This document shows, piece by piece, positions 16,208 through 25,288 of a DNA stretch of 64,000 nt (the first letter of the stretch is position 1; every line of letters begins with the position of its first letter). The stretch is from Puerhibacterium puerhi (GTDB lineage: Bacteria > Actinomycetota > Actinomycetes > Actinomycetales > Cellulomonadaceae). The stretch lies in NCBI RefSeq assembly GCF_009846865.1, contig NZ_WUWN01000001.1, forward strand, positions 1 through 64,000, given 5' to 3'. Under the pieces are notes generated by a model that was not told the DNA's origin, searched no databases, and saw nothing but the letters and a program-made list of their open reading frames with translations. The translations under genes were made by a program, and so were the position numbers.

Positions 16208-16251
16208 ACGGCGACGGCCCGGGACGCGAGCGCGTCCCGGGCCGTCGCCGT
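16208..16251 (+). terminator. terminator after the LLM gene
   Basis: A near-perfect hairpin with 21-base arms (ACGGCGACGGCCCGGGACGC and its complement) and a very short centre, starting 13 bp after the stop codon. No T-tract. Confidence 0.8.
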
Positions 16252-16339
16252 CCCTGGAGGGGTCGGGCACCGTCCGCGAGAGCCGAGGGAGCGCAGCGAC
16301 CGGATCATTCGAGCCGACGGCGCCCAGCCCGGTCAGCGG

Positions 16340-16345
16340 CCTAGC
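16340..16345. repeat. left target-site duplication of the IS481-family element
   Basis: CCTAGC flanks the element directly, matching the copy at 17406-17411. It fits the NCTAGN target preference known for IS481. Its TAG (read on the minus strand) is the stop codon of the transposase. Confidence 0.9.
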
Positions 16346-17312
16346 TGTACTGACCCGGGACGTTGTTGACGCGGTCGATGGGTCGTTGGCCGCCGATGCC
16401 GGTGTGGGGCCGTTCTAGGTTGTAGTGGCTGAGCCAGCCGGGCAAGGCTGCGGTGCGTTGGTCGTTGGAGGTCCATACGCGGGCGTAGGCCCATTCGGTG
16501 GCCAGCGTGCGGTTGAGGCGCTCGGCCTTGCCGTTGGTCCAGGGGCAGTGCGGCTTGATGAACTTCAGCCGGATGCCCAGGGCGGTGGCGGTGTCAGCGA
16601 AGGCGCGCGAGGACCGGTAGTTCTTGGCGTTGTCGCTCAGGACGCGTTCGACGGTGATGCCGTGGGTGGCGTAGAACGCCGCGGCACGGGTCAGGAACCC
16701 GGCGCAGGTGGTGCCCTTCTCGTCGAGGTGGATCTCGGCGTAGGCCAGGCGGGAGTGGTCGTCGATCGCGGTGTGCACATAGTCGTAGCCGATGCCGCGG
16801 CCGCGGACCTGTTCGCTGCGCCCGTGGGCGCGCCAGCCGCCGCCGGCAGGGATGCGGCCGAGCTTCTTGACGTCGATGTGCACCAGTGCCCCGGGATAGG
16901 GGTGCTCGTAGCGGGCCGCCGAGCGGCGTGAGGCCCGGACCGGCGCCCCGGTGAGCGGGTCGCACTCGCGCAGCAGCGGGGTGTGGTGGCGGGCCAAGAC
17001 CCGCCCCACGGTCGAGGCCGGTATCCCCACCCGGCGGGCCAGGTCCACCGGTCCGCGGCGGGCCAGGTGACGCCAGATGCGGATGCGGGTCTCGGTACAC
17101 GCCGGCGTGCGGTGCGGACACGTACGCGGTCGTGAGGGCCGGTCGACCAGCCCCGCCCGACCCTGCTGCTGATAGCGGCGCCACCACCGCCAAGCCGTGG
17201 TGCGCGAGACGCCCATCTCCGCCGCGACGTGCGCGACCGGGCGCCCCGCGGCGATCCGACCGACCATGACCAGTCTCCCGGCAGGCGTCAGCCGGGCATT
17301 AGCGTGGGACAC
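16341..17312 (-). CDS. IS481-family transposase
   Basis: A 323-residue DDE transposase. Residues 8-60 form an HTH (AGRLVMVGRIAAGRPVAHVA, VSRTTAWRWWRRY), and a second HTH-like part follows to about 110. The catalytic triad is D147 (VHIDVKK), D227 (LSDNAKN) and E264 (NGKAERLNR), with 36 residues between the last two. The GTG start has GGAGG at ideal spacing. There is no frameshift, so the enzyme looks intact. The reading frame runs off the left end of the element and stops at TAG in the duplicated target. The SD lies within a hairpin arm. Confidence 0.95.
   Translation of the reverse strand: MSHANARLTPAGRLVMVGRIAAGRPVAHVAAEMGVSRTTAWRWWRRYQQQGRAGLVDRPSRPRTCPHRTPACTETRIRIWRHLARRGPVDLARRVGIPASTVGRVLARHHTPLLRECDPLTGAPVRASRRSAARYEHPYPGALVHIDVKKLGRIPAGGGWRAHGRSEQVRGRGIGYDYVHTAIDDHSRLAYAEIHLDEKGTTCAGFLTRAAAFYATHGITVERVLSDNAKNYRSSRAFADTATALGIRLKFIKPHCPWTNGKAERLNRTLATEWAYARVWTSNDQRTAALPGWLSHYNLERPHTGIGGQRPIDRVNNVPGQYS
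16346..16371. repeat. IS481 terminal inverted repeat, left
   Basis: TGTACTGACCC, then a variable GGGAC block, then GTTGTTGACG. It pairs with 17380-17405. Confidence 0.92.
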
Positions 17313-17375
17313 AAGAGACCTCCGTGCTCGAGTGAGAAGCCGTCAGACAGCTCCCACCCGACACGGAGGTCTCTT
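17313..17375 (-). promoter_or_regulatory. hairpin that hides the transposase ribosome-binding site
   Basis: Two 14-base arms, 17313-17326 and 17362-17375, are perfectly complementary and enclose 35 nt. On the transposase mRNA the 3' arm is CACGGAGGTCTCTT, holding the GGAGG of the transposase and ending next to its GTG. Transcripts entering from acpS contain both arms and would fold; a transcript starting inside the loop would not. Similar fold-back protection is known in IS10 and IS50. Confidence 0.7.
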
Positions 17376-17379
17376 CCTA

Positions 17380-17405
17380 CGTCAACAACCTGGTGGGTCA
17401 GTACA
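17380..17405. repeat. IS481 terminal inverted repeat, right
   Basis: Reverse complement reads TGTACTGACCC, ACCAG, GTTGTTGACG. The TTGACG part faces the transposase and could serve as its -35 box. Confidence 0.92.
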
Positions 17406-17411
17406 CCTAGC
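17406..17411. repeat. right target-site duplication of the IS481-family element
   Basis: CCTAGC. On the minus strand this copy contains the TAG stop codon of acpS. Confidence 0.9.
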
Positions 17412-17757
17412 CCTCCGCCACCACCATCGCCGACGCGATCCCCGCGTCGTGCGAGATCGACAGGTGCCACCGCGTCACCCCGAGCTCCTCCGCCCGCGCC
17501 TGCACCGTGCCGCGCAGCTCCACGCGCGGCGGCCCCCCGAGCACGCGGTGCACGGTCGCGTCGTGCCAGCGCAGGTCGCCGGGCGCGCCGAGGGCCTTGG
17601 CGATGGCCTCCTTGGCGGCGAACCGCGCCGCCAGGGACGACGCCGGCAGGTCGCGCTCCTCGGGCGTGAAGAGCCGCTCGCGCAGCCGCGGCGTGCGCTC
17701 CAGGGTCGCCATGAACCGCTCGACGTCCACCACGTCGATGCCCACGCCCACGATCAC
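17407..17757 (-). CDS. acpS: holo-[acyl-carrier-protein] synthase
   Basis: AcpS transfers the 4'-phosphopantetheine arm of CoA to acyl carrier protein. The 116-residue protein has the two Mg-binding motifs: [14 protein letters not shown] (D8) and [17 protein letters not shown] (residues about 51-67), then the C-terminal [18 protein letters not shown]. The GTG start overlaps the upstream MazG-like stop by 4 bp (GTGA), so the pair is coupled. The IS481 element is inserted exactly at its TAG stop codon; the right target copy keeps the stop, so the protein is unchanged, but native downstream sequence is displaced by 1 kb. Confidence 0.95.
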   Translation of the reverse strand: MIVGVGIDVVDVERFMATLERTPRLRERLFTPEERDLPASSLAARFAAKEAIAKALGAPGDLRWHDATVHRVLGGPPRVELRGTVQARAEELGVTRWHLSISHDAGIASAMVVAEG

Positions 17758-18194
17758 GCGCGCGCCCCCTCCGGCTCGCCGTCGCGCCGCTCGACGCCGT
17801 CCCGCCGCTCGGCCGCGTCCTTCGGCTGGAGGAGGTCCTGCGGCTCGACGAGGTGGCGCCAGCGGAACCACTTGCGCTCCAGCTCGGCGTCGAGGTCGAC
17901 GCCGAACCGCCGCGCCACGAGCAGCAGCTGGGCCAGCACGTCGGCCACCTCGGCGCGGAACGCGGCGTCGGCGTCGTCTGCCGGTCGCCGCGAGCGCCCG
18001 GAGCGGGCCAGGTACGCCTGCACGAGCTCGCCCATCTCCTCGGACAGCTTGAGCACCAGCCAGTCGTCGGTGCGTTCCACGTCGAACCGGCGCTCGTAGA
18101 CCCGGGAGATGACCTCCAGCTCGTCGGCGAGGTCGGCCAGCCGGGTGCCGCCGGCCGGGACGCCCGGGCGGGCGGGCGGGTTCGCGTCGCTCAT
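17754..18194 (-). CDS. MazG-like nucleotide pyrophosphohydrolase
   Basis: A 146-residue all-alpha NTP-PPase. Motif E-E-x2-E appears in [15 protein letters not shown] (E52-E53...E56) and the second acidic helix is [22 protein letters not shown] (E84, D87). These residues bind Mg and the triphosphate. Relatives remove non-canonical NTPs; the substrate here is unknown. The C-terminal 30 residues ([13 protein letters not shown]) are charged and probably disordered. GAGGAT lies 7 nt before the ATG, and GGGAGG is 11 nt away, so either a leaderless or a normal start is possible. It precedes acpS with a 4-bp overlap. Confidence 0.8.
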   Translation of the reverse strand: MSDANPPARPGVPAGGTRLADLADELEVISRVYERRFDVERTDDWLVLKLSEEMGELVQAYLARSGRSRRPADDADAAFRAEVADVLAQLLLVARRFGVDLDAELERKWFRWRHLVEPQDLLQPKDAAERRDGVERRDGEPEGARA

Positions 18195-18216
18195 GGGCCC
18201 GATCCTCCCAGACGAC

Positions 18217-18252
18217 GGCGGGGCGGCGAGGTCAGTGCCTCGCCGCCCCGCC
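18217..18252 (-). terminator. glmS terminator
   Basis: A 15-bp perfect stem (GGCGGGGCGGCGAGG and its complement) with the loop TCAGTG, 36 bp beyond the glmS stop. No T-tract. Confidence 0.8.
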
Positions 18253-18288
18253 GGTGGCCGTCGGCCCGCGGTCAGCGGGCCCGGCGCG

Positions 18289-20193
18289 TCACTCCACGGT
18301 GACCGACTTGGCCAGGTTGCGCGGCTGGTCGACGTCGAGGCCCTTGGCGGTGGCCAGGGACATCGCGAAGATCTGCAGCGGCACCACGGCCAGCAGCGGC
18401 TGGATCAGCGTCGGCACCTGCGGGATCCAGAAGATCTCGTCGGCGTACCGGCGCACCTCGTCGTCGCCGTCCTCGGCGATGACCAGGGTCCGGGCGCCGC
18501 GGGCGCGGATCTCCTGGATGTTCGACACCACCTTCGAGTGCAGCGAGTCGCGGCCGCGCGGGGACGGCACGACGACGAACACCGGCTGCCCCTCGTCGAT
18601 CAGCGCGATCGGCCCGTGCTTGAGCTCGCCCGCGGCGAAGCCCTCGGCGTGGATGTACGCCAGCTCCTTGAGCTTGAGCGCGCCCTCGAGCGCCACGGGG
18701 TAGCCCACGTGGCGGCCCAGGAACAGCACCGAGGTGGCGTCCTGCATCGACCGGGCCGTGGCGCGCACGTACTCGCCGCGCTCGATGACCGTCTGGATCT
18801 TGGCCGGCACGTCGCGCAGCTCGCCGAGCAGGTAGGCGACCTCGTCGGCGAACTTGTTGCCGCGCAGCTGGGCCAGGTACAGCCCGAGCAGGTAGGCGGC
18901 GGTGATCTGCGACAGGAACGCCTTGGTCGAGGCGACGGCGATCTCCGGGCCGGCGTGCGTGTACAGCACGGCGTCCGACTCGCGCGGGATCGTCGAGCCC
19001 TGGGTGTTGACGATCGACAGCACCTTCGCGCCCTGCTCGCGGGCGTGGCGCACGGCCATGAGCGTGTCCATGGTCTCGCCGGACTGCGAGATCGCGACGA
19101 CGAGGGTCTTCTCGTTGAGGATCGGGTCGCGGTAGCGGAACTCGTGGGCCAGCTCAACCTCGACCGGGATGCGGCACCAGTGCTCGATGGCGTACTTGGC
19201 GACGTGGCCGGCGTACGCGGCGGTGCCGCAGGCGATGACGATGATCTTGTCGACGGCGCGCAGCACCGCCTCGTCGATGCGGATCTCGTCGAGCGTGAGC
19301 CGGCCGTCCACGTCGGTGCGGCCCAGCAGGGTGTCCGCCACGGCGTGCGGCTGGTCGTGGATCTCCTTGTCCATGAACGACTCGAAGCCGCTCTTCTCGG
19401 CGGCGGCCGCGTCCCAGTCGACGGTGAAGCGCTTGGCCTCGGCGGGCTTGTTCCGGAAGTCCACGACGTCGACGGACGTCGGCGTGATGGTGACGATCTG
19501 GTCCTGGCCGAGCTCGAGCGCCTCCTTGGTGAAGGCGATGAACGCCGCGACGTCGGAGCCGAGGAAGTTCTCGCCCTCGCCCAGGCCCACGACCAGCGGG
19601 GAGTCGTGCCGGGCGCCCACGACCTTCAGCGGGTCGTCGGCGTGCACGGCCAGCAGCGTGAAGGTGCCCTCGAGGCGGCGCGCCGTGGCGGCCATGGCCT
19701 CGGTGAGGTCGCCGGCGCGGCGGTACTCGCGCGCCAGGAGCTGGGCGGCGACCTCGGTGTCGGTCTCGCTGCGGAAGAAGACGCCCTCGGCGAGCAGCTC
19801 CTTCTTCAGCTGGGCGAAGTTCTCGATGATGCCGTTGTGGATGACGGCGAGCCGGTCGCCGTCGGCCAGGTGCGGGTGCGCGTTGACGTCCGTGGGGCCA
19901 CCGTGGGTGGCCCAGCGCGTGTGCCCGATCGCGGCCGTGGCCTGCGGCATGGGGTGCGCCTCGATCTCGCCGACGAGGTTGCCCAGCTTGCCCGACTTCT
20001 TGGCGAACGCCACGTCGTCGCGCCCCGGGCCGACGAGCGCGACGCCGGCCGAGTCGTACCCGCGGTACTCCAGCCGGCGCAGGCCCTCCAGCGCCACCTC
20101 CAGGGGGTGCCCCGAGGGCACGGGGGTGGTCTCAGCGGTCGCGGGCTGACCTGCCGCCAGCCCGAGACCCGTGTACCCGACGATTCCGCACAT
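18289..20193 (-). CDS. glmS: glutamine-fructose-6-phosphate aminotransferase
   Basis: GlmS makes glucosamine-6-phosphate from fructose-6-phosphate and glutamine, the first step towards UDP-GlcNAc for peptidoglycan. The N-terminal glutaminase starts MCGIVGYTG with nucleophile C2 and contains GHTRWATHGGP and HNGIIENF. Two SIS domains follow (about 305-450 and 475-625) with VIACGTAAYAG, AISQSGETMDTLMA and the C-terminal LAKSVTVE. An insert of about 15 residues (AAGQPATAETTPVPS) after residue 12 is unusual. Start MCGIVG is invariant. TAGACT lies 7 nt upstream. No glmS ribozyme-like sequence can fit in the 118 bp to the next gene's start, and a leaderless mRNA rules one out. glmM is encoded 3.7 kb away on the same strand. 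Confidence 0.97.
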   Translation of the reverse strand: MCGIVGYTGLGLAAGQPATAETTPVPSGHPLEVALEGLRRLEYRGYDSAGVALVGPGRDDVAFAKKSGKLGNLVGEIEAHPMPQATAAIGHTRWATHGGPTDVNAHPHLADGDRLAVIHNGIIENFAQLKKELLAEGVFFRSETDTEVAAQLLAREYRRAGDLTEAMAATARRLEGTFTLLAVHADDPLKVVGARHDSPLVVGLGEGENFLGSDVAAFIAFTKEALELGQDQIVTITPTSVDVVDFRNKPAEAKRFTVDWDAAAAEKSGFESFMDKEIHDQPHAVADTLLGRTDVDGRLTLDEIRIDEAVLRAVDKIIVIACGTAAYAGHVAKYAIEHWCRIPVEVELAHEFRYRDPILNEKTLVVAISQSGETMDTLMAVRHAREQGAKVLSIVNTQGSTIPRESDAVLYTHAGPEIAVASTKAFLSQITAAYLLGLYLAQLRGNKFADEVAYLLGELRDVPAKIQTVIERGEYVRATARSMQDATSVLFLGRHVGYPVALEGALKLKELAYIHAEGFAAGELKHGPIALIDEGQPVFVVVPSPRGRDSLHSKVVSNIQEIRARGARTLVIAEDGDDEVRRYADEIFWIPQVPTLIQPLLAVVPLQIFAMSLATAKGLDVDQPRNLAKSVTVE

Positions 20194-20200
20194 GCCGGGG

Positions 20201-20206
20201 AGTCTA
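20201..20206 (-). promoter_or_regulatory. glmS -10 box, leaderless type
   Basis: TAGACT on the minus strand, 7 nt before the invariant MCGIVG start codon. This is one of the firmest cases in the window because the start codon cannot be elsewhere. Confidence 0.65.
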
Positions 20207-20299
20207 GTGGCGCCCGATGACGGTGCCTTCCCCCACCCGTGGGGCCGACGGGGTGACTTCCGTCGCTCGCCCGGACGGGTGAGCGGGGCCCGGGGCCCC

Positions 20300-20305
20300 T
20301 ACCGT
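20300..20305 (+). promoter_or_regulatory. -10 box of the DUF72 gene, leaderless type
   Basis: TACCGT, then 6 nt, then the GTG at 20312. No Shine-Dalgarno. Confidence 0.5.
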
Positions 20306-20311
20306 CGGGGC

Positions 20312-21205
20312 GTGCAACCGTCAGTCCGCGTCGGCCTGTCGGGGTGGCGCTACGCCTCCTGGCGCGGCCGCTTCTACCCCGCCGGCCTGCCCCAGCGCCT
20401 CGAGCTGGCCCACGTCGCCGCGACGTTCCCGACCGTCGAGCTCAACGGGTCCTTCTACTCGACGCAGCGCCCCAGCTCCTACCTGGCGTGGCGCGAGCAG
20501 ACGCCGCCCGGGTTCACGTTCGCGGTCAAGGGCGGCCGGTTCGTCACGCACATGAAGCGCATGCGGGGCGTGCGCGTGCCGCTGGCGAACTTCTTCGCCA
20601 GCGGGGTGCTGGCCCTCGGCGACCGGCTCGGCCCGGTGCTGTGGCAGCTGCCGGAGCGCGAGCGGCTCGACCTGGACGTCCTGGCCGAGTTCCTCGGCCT
20701 GCTGCCGGCCTCGACCGCCGCGGCCGGGCGGCTGGCCGAGGAGCACGACGACCGGCTGCGGGCCGAGCCGTGGACCGACACCGACGCCGACCGCCCGCTG
20801 CGGCACGCACTGGAGGCACGGCACGAGTCGTTCACCGACCCGGCGGCGCTGCGGCTGCTGCGCGAGCACGACGTCGCCCTGGTGGTCTCGGACGGCGCCG
20901 GCCGCTGGCCGGTGCTCGACCACGTCACCTCCGCGCTGGTCTACGTGCGGCTGCACGGTCCCGTCGAGCCGCTGTACGCCACCGCGTACGACCCGCCGCT
21001 GCTCGACGCCTGGGCCGCGCGGGTGCGCGCGTGGCACGACGCGGGCCACGACGTCGTCGTCTACCTCGACAACGACGGCGACGCGCACGCGCCGCGGGAC
21101 GCGCTCGGGCTGGCCGAGCGCCTCGCCGACCTCGCCGTGCCGGCGCCGGGCGACCCGGTCGCCGTCCCGGCCCGCGGCCGCGCCCGACGGCCCCCTGCGG
21201 CGTGA
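20312..21205 (+). CDS. DUF72-domain protein
   Basis: A 297-residue TIM-barrel-like DUF72 protein. It begins [25 protein letters not shown], followed by [46 protein letters not shown] and the C-terminal YVRLHGP...[15 protein letters not shown]. These are the conserved DUF72 blocks. The fold resembles an endonuclease IV-type barrel, but the function is unknown. The GTG was chosen because homology starts within four residues and TACCGT sits at leaderless spacing. It diverges from glmS; coaA follows 59 bp later. Confidence 0.85.
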   Translation: MQPSVRVGLSGWRYASWRGRFYPAGLPQRLELAHVAATFPTVELNGSFYSTQRPSSYLAWREQTPPGFTFAVKGGRFVTHMKRMRGVRVPLANFFASGVLALGDRLGPVLWQLPERERLDLDVLAEFLGLLPASTAAAGRLAEEHDDRLRAEPWTDTDADRPLRHALEARHESFTDPAALRLLREHDVALVVSDGAGRWPVLDHVTSALVYVRLHGPVEPLYATAYDPPLLDAWAARVRAWHDAGHDVVVYLDNDGDAHAPRDALGLAERLADLAVPAPGDPVAVPARGRARRPPAA

Positions 21206-21264
21206 CGGCGCCCGGCCCGGGTCCCACGTCGGGGCACGCTCCCGGGCTGCGGCAGAATCGGTCC

Positions 21265-22284
21265 GTGGCCGCCCTCTCCGAAGACGCGTCCGGCGCCGCG
21301 CCGTCCGCGTCCAGCACCGCCTCGTCCGGCTCCCCGCTCGTGCACCCGCAGCCCGTGTCGCCCTACGTCGACCTCGACCGGGCCGCCTGGAGCCGCCTGT
21401 CGGAGTCCACGCCGCTGCCCCTGACCGACGCCGACGTCGAGCGGCTGCGGGGCCTCGGCGACCCGATCGACCTCGCGGAGGTCGACGCCGTCTACCGGCC
21501 GCTGTCGCGCCTGCTCAACCTGTACGTCAACGCCACCACCGGGCTGCACCGGGCCACCTCGACGTTCCTGCGCGAGGCCGCGCCGCGCACGCCGTACGTC
21601 ATCGGGGTCGCCGGCTCGGTCGCCGTCGGCAAGTCGACGACGGCGCGCATCCTGCGCGAGATGCTGGCCCGCTGGCCGGAGACCCCGCACGTCGAGCTGG
21701 TCACCACCGACGGGTTCCTGTACCCCAACGCGGAGCTGCGCCGCCGCGGCCTGCTGGAGCGCAAGGGCTTCCCCGAGTCGTACGACCGCCGGGCGCTGGT
21801 GCGGTTCGTCTCGCGCGTCAAGGCCGGCCAGGAGGAGGTGCGTGCACCGGTCTACTCGCACGTCACCTACGACATCGTGCCGGGCGCCGAGGTCGTCGTG
21901 CGCCGGCCGGACGTGCTCATCGTCGAGGGGCTCAACGTGCTGCAGCCCGCGCGGCCGAGCGCCACGGACGAGCCGACGGTCGCCGTCAGCGACTTCTTCG
22001 ACTTCTCGATCTACGTCGACGCGCGCACCCGCAACATCCGGCAGTGGTACGTCGACCGGTTCCTCAAGCTGCGCCAGACGGCGTTCTCCCGGCCGGAGTC
22101 GTACTTCCGCCGCTACGCCGACCTGTCCGACGTCGAGGCCACCGAGAAGGCGCTGTCGATCTGGGAGTCGATCAACGCCCCGAACCTCGAGCACAACATC
22201 CTGCCCACCCGCGGCCGGGCCACGCTGGTGCTGACCAAGGGCACCGACCACGCGGTGCAGCGGGTGCGGCTGCGCAAGCTCTGA
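21265..22284 (+). CDS. coaA: pantothenate kinase, type I
   Basis: CoaA phosphorylates pantothenate, the first and controlling step of CoA synthesis. The 339-residue protein has Walker [10 protein letters not shown] (117-125), [30 protein letters not shown] and [11 protein letters not shown], and ends with [24 protein letters not shown]. The first 30 residues are a Ser/Ala-rich extension not found in E. coli CoaA. The GTG start has CAGAAT 6 nt upstream. CoA is the substrate of acpS, which is encoded 3.5 kb away. Confidence 0.96.
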   Translation: MAALSEDASGAAPSASSTASSGSPLVHPQPVSPYVDLDRAAWSRLSESTPLPLTDADVERLRGLGDPIDLAEVDAVYRPLSRLLNLYVNATTGLHRATSTFLREAAPRTPYVIGVAGSVAVGKSTTARILREMLARWPETPHVELVTTDGFLYPNAELRRRGLLERKGFPESYDRRALVRFVSRVKAGQEEVRAPVYSHVTYDIVPGAEVVVRRPDVLIVEGLNVLQPARPSATDEPTVAVSDFFDFSIYVDARTRNIRQWYVDRFLKLRQTAFSRPESYFRRYADLSDVEATEKALSIWESINAPNLEHNILPTRGRATLVLTKGTDHAVQRVRLRKL

Positions 22285-22335
22285 CGGCGGCCCGCCGCGT
22301 CCGGGCCGCGACGCCGGAGCGCCGGGCGCCGGGCC

Positions 22336-23022
22336 TCAGGCGGCGACGTCGCGCGCGGCCGGCTGCGGCGCCGCGGCGTGGGCGACGGCCGCCTGCGCGT
22401 CCTGCGCGGCCTGGCGGCGCGTGACCCGGCGCACCACCAGGTCCAGCACGACGCCGAGCAGCACGCCCACGGCGACCCCGACGACCATCGCGAGCAGCGG
22501 GTGGTGCTCGAGCCACGCGCCCGCGGCGACGCCGATGAGCATCGAGTAGACCGCCCACATGGCGGCGGCGATGGCGGAGAAGATCATGAACCGGCGGCGG
22601 GGGTACCCGACCGCGCCGGCGGACATGTTGACCGCCACGCGCCCGATGGGCACGTAGCGCGCCGCGATGATGAACGACGCCCCGCGGCGGGCCAGCGCCT
22701 GGCGGGCGAACGACACGGCCTCGCGACCGCGCCGGGTGCGCAGCACGCGGATGCGGTCCGTGCCCACCGTCTTGCCGATCTGGTAGGCGATCTGGTCGCC
22801 GAGCCACGCCCCCACGGCCGCGGTCACGAGGATGCCGGGCAGCCAGGGCTCCCCCGCCGACCGCGCGGCGACGGCCAGGGTGATGATCACCGACTCGCTG
22901 GGCAGCGGCGGGAAGAAGCCGTCGATGGTGGCCAGCGCCGTCATCACGGGGTAGACCCAGCCGGACCCGGCGAGCTGGAGGATCCAGCCCTGCAGCTGGT
23001 CCAAGAACGTCGTCAGATCCAT
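22336..23022 (-). CDS. DedA-family membrane protein
   Basis: A 228-residue membrane protein with about five hydrophobic stretches. Typical DedA parts are IDGFFPPLPSESVIITLAV (re-entrant loop), LGDQIAYQIGKTVG, ARYVPIGRVAVNMSAGAVG and a last helix region AMVVGVAVGVLLGVVLDLV. DedA proteins are thought to recycle undecaprenyl phosphate or other lipids across the membrane; the cargo here is unknown. GAGGG lies 6 nt before the ATG, so it has a normal leader. It converges with coaA across 51 bp without an obvious strong terminator. Confidence 0.88.
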   Translation of the reverse strand: MDLTTFLDQLQGWILQLAGSGWVYPVMTALATIDGFFPPLPSESVIITLAVAARSAGEPWLPGILVTAAVGAWLGDQIAYQIGKTVGTDRIRVLRTRRGREAVSFARQALARRGASFIIAARYVPIGRVAVNMSAGAVGYPRRRFMIFSAIAAAMWAVYSMLIGVAAGAWLEHHPLLAMVVGVAVGVLLGVVLDLVVRRVTRRQAAQDAQAAVAHAAAPQPAARDVAA

Positions 23023-23086
23023 GGCGGTCCCTCGTGTCGGTCGGGCGTCCGCGCCCGGTCGGCCGGCACCGGCCGGTGCCGACACC

Positions 23087-23092
23087 AGCCTA
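23087..23092 (-). promoter_or_regulatory. possible -10 box of the dedA-type gene
   Basis: TAGGCT on the minus strand, giving a leader of about 60 nt. Right after it lies the palindrome GGCACCGGCCGGTGCC (23065-23080). The rest of the 169-bp gap to def shows nothing definite. Confidence 0.35.
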
Positions 23093-23191
23093 GGTTCCGC
23101 ACCGGGCCCCGATCATCGGTGATTGCCCGGGGATCCCCCTGATCCTTCGAACCTTCACCCGGAGTTCACCGGCGGGCGTCGGCCACCGCCG

Positions 23192-23881
23192 TCAGCCCAG
23201 CGGGAAGCCGAGAGCGGCGGCCGCCGGCGCCGGGTCGGGGGACGCCGCCCAGTACCGCAGGAGGTTCTCGGTGGACGTGAGCGACCGCGGCTCGGCGTGG
23301 TCGAGGTACAGCTCGCCGCGCAGGTGGTCGGTCTCGTGCTGCACGATCCGGGCGGGCCAGCCGACCAGCACCTCGTCGACCGGCGCACCCGTGACGTCCT
23401 GTCCGGTCAGGCGCACGCCACGGTGCCGGGCCACGACCGCCTGCCAGCCCGCCACCGACAGGCAGCCCTCGAAGAACGGCGCGCGCTCGGGCCCGCCGGG
23501 CCCGTCCACCGGCGCGTAGTCAGGGTTGACCAGCACGCGGAACGGCAGCGGCGTGCGCTCGCGCGGGTCGTCGGGCGCGCCGCGGTCCTCGACGACGGCG
23601 ATCGCGAGGCCGATGCCGACCTGCGGCGCCGCCAGGCCCACGCCGGGCGCGGCGTGCATGGTGCGCCGCATGACCTCGACCAGCCGCGGCAGCACGTCGC
23701 CGAGCTGGCCGGTGTACGGGGCGGCCGGCGTGCGCAGCACCGGGTCGCCGGCCTGGACGATCGGCAGCACGCCGTCGCCCACCGTGTCCAGCAGCGCCGC
23801 GACGGCGTCACGCAGCTCCGGGTCGGGGGCACCCCACCGGGCGGCCCCGCCCGTCCCGGGCGCCGGCACCGCGCCCGTCAC
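23192..23881 (-). CDS. def: peptide deformylase
   Basis: It removes the N-formyl group from new proteins. The three motifs are complete in the 229-residue protein: [10 protein letters not shown] (80-89), EGCLSV (138-143) and QHETDH (181-186); C140, H182 and H186 bind the metal. The N-terminus is about 30 residues longer than in E. coli ([19 protein letters not shown]), as in other actinobacterial deformylases. The GTG start overlaps the glmM stop by 4 bp (GTGA), so it is coupled to glmM. Confidence 0.95.
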   Translation of the reverse strand: MTGAVPAPGTGGAARWGAPDPELRDAVAALLDTVGDGVLPIVQAGDPVLRTPAAPYTGQLGDVLPRLVEVMRRTMHAAPGVGLAAPQVGIGLAIAVVEDRGAPDDPRERTPLPFRVLVNPDYAPVDGPGGPERAPFFEGCLSVAGWQAVVARHRGVRLTGQDVTGAPVDEVLVGWPARIVQHETDHLRGELYLDHAEPRSLTSTENLLRYWAASPDPAPAAAALGFPLG

Positions 23882-25242
23882 AGGGCGAGCCGGTCGCGCA
23901 CGACGGCGGCGAGCGTCTCGGCCACCCCGTCGGCCTGCGTCTGCGTGGCCGCCTCGACCATGACCCGCACGACGGGCTCGGTGCCCGACGGGCGCAGCAG
24001 CACCCGGCCGGTCTCCCCGAGCAGCGCCTCGGCGTCCTCGACCGCCGCGAGCACGCCCTCGTCGCTCCCGGCGCGGGCCTTGTCGACCCCCCGGACGTTC
24101 ACCAGCGTCTGCGGCAGGCGCGGGATCTCGCCGGCGAGGTCGGCCAGGCGCTTGCCCGAGCGCTTCACCTCGGCCGCGAGGTGCAGCGCGGTCAGGACGC
24201 CGTCGCCGGTGGTCGCGTGCTCGGCGAGGATGATGTGGCCGGACTGCTCGCCGCCGAGGCTGTAGCCGTGCGCGCGCATCTCCTCGAGCACGTACCGGTC
24301 GCCCACCGCCGTCTGCAGCGTGGCGATGCCGGCGTCCTTCATCGCGAGCAGCAGCCCGAGGTTGCTCATCACCGTCACGACGAGCGTGTCCTGCTCCAGC
24401 TCGCCGCGCGCCTGGAGCGACCGCGCGAGGATGCCCAGGATCTGGTCGCCGTCGACGAGCACGCCGCCGTGGTCCACGGCCAGGCAGCGGTCCGCGTCGC
24501 CGTCGAACGCCACGCCGAAGTCGGCCTCGGCGGCCACGACCACCGCCTGCAGCTGCTCGGGGTGCGTCGAGCCGGCCTTCTCGTTGATGTTGCGGCCGTC
24601 GGGGCTGGCGTTGATGACGACGACGTCGGCGCCGGCCAGGCGCAGCGCCTCCGGACCCACCTGGCTGGCGGCACCGTTGGCGGCGTCGACGGCGATCCGC
24701 AGGCCCTCCAGCGGCCGGTGGTCGGGCGTGGTGCCGATGCTCGCGGTGAGGTGGGCGACGTACTGCTGCTGGGCGATGCCCGTGTCGACGCGCACGCGGC
24801 CGACGGCGGCGCCGGTGGGCCGCTCCCACTCCTCGCCCAGGCGGGCGGCGATCTTGTCCTCGATCGCGTCGTCGAGCTTCAGGCCGCCGCGCTGGAAGAA
24901 CTTGATGCCGTTGTCCGGCATCGGGTTGTGGGAGGCCGAGATCATGACCCCGAGGTCGGCGTCCATCGCGCCCACCAGGTAGGCGAGCGCCGGGGTGGGC
25001 AGCACGCCGAGGTCGACGACGTCGACGCCCGCGCTCGCCAGCCCGGCCGTGACCGCCGCGCCGAGGAACTCCCCGGACGCACGAGGGTCCCGGCCCACGA
25101 CCGCCCGCGGCCGGCGGCCGGTGAACTCGGGCGACGAGCCCAGCTCGTGCGCTGCCGCGCTGCCCAGGTCCAGGGCGAGCTCGGCGGTGACGTCCCGGTT
25201 GGCGAGGCCGCGCACCCCGTCGGTGCCGAACAGTCGAGCCAT
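23878..25242 (-). CDS. glmM: phosphoglucosamine mutase
   Basis: GlmM converts glucosamine-6-phosphate to glucosamine-1-phosphate after GlmS. The 454-residue protein starts [15 protein letters not shown] and has the phosphoserine loop ISASHNP with S104, metal-binding FDGDADRC, the sugar loop GGEQSGHII and the C-terminal phosphate-binding [23 protein letters not shown] precedes the ATG at good spacing, and TACGAT about 30 nt upstream may be the -10. def follows with a 4-bp overlap. Confidence 0.97.
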   Translation of the reverse strand: MARLFGTDGVRGLANRDVTAELALDLGSAAAHELGSSPEFTGRRPRAVVGRDPRASGEFLGAAVTAGLASAGVDVVDLGVLPTPALAYLVGAMDADLGVMISASHNPMPDNGIKFFQRGGLKLDDAIEDKIAARLGEEWERPTGAAVGRVRVDTGIAQQQYVAHLTASIGTTPDHRPLEGLRIAVDAANGAASQVGPEALRLAGADVVVINASPDGRNINEKAGSTHPEQLQAVVVAAEADFGVAFDGDADRCLAVDHGGVLVDGDQILGILARSLQARGELEQDTLVVTVMSNLGLLLAMKDAGIATLQTAVGDRYVLEEMRAHGYSLGGEQSGHIILAEHATTGDGVLTALHLAAEVKRSGKRLADLAGEIPRLPQTLVNVRGVDKARAGSDEGVLAAVEDAEALLGETGRVLLRPSGTEPVVRVMVEAATQTQADGVAETLAAVVRDRLAL

Positions 25243-25288
25243 GGATCCTCCTCGTGATGAAAACCTGTCCGATCGTAGACGCCCTGCC

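Larger units (their letters stand above)
16346..17405 (-). mobile_element. complete IS481-family insertion sequence, 1060 bp
   Basis: Both ends carry imperfect 26-bp terminal inverted repeats starting TGTACTGACCC and ending GTTGTTGACG, with 22 of 26 positions identical. A 6-bp direct repeat CCTAGC flanks the element. It contains one intact transposase gene. The sharp ends, the exact duplication and the intact gene suggest a recent insertion. It sits immediately downstream of acpS and shares its stop codon sequence. Confidence 0.95.

Noticed and set aside
17407-17757. acpS as a gene broken by the insertion sequence
   Set aside because: The frame is complete and its stop codon is kept in the target duplication.
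20194-20311. A glmS ribozyme or riboswitch upstream of glmS
   Set aside because: The gap to the divergent DUF72 gene is only 118 bp, a good -10 box sits 7 nt before the start codon, and no ribozyme core is seen.
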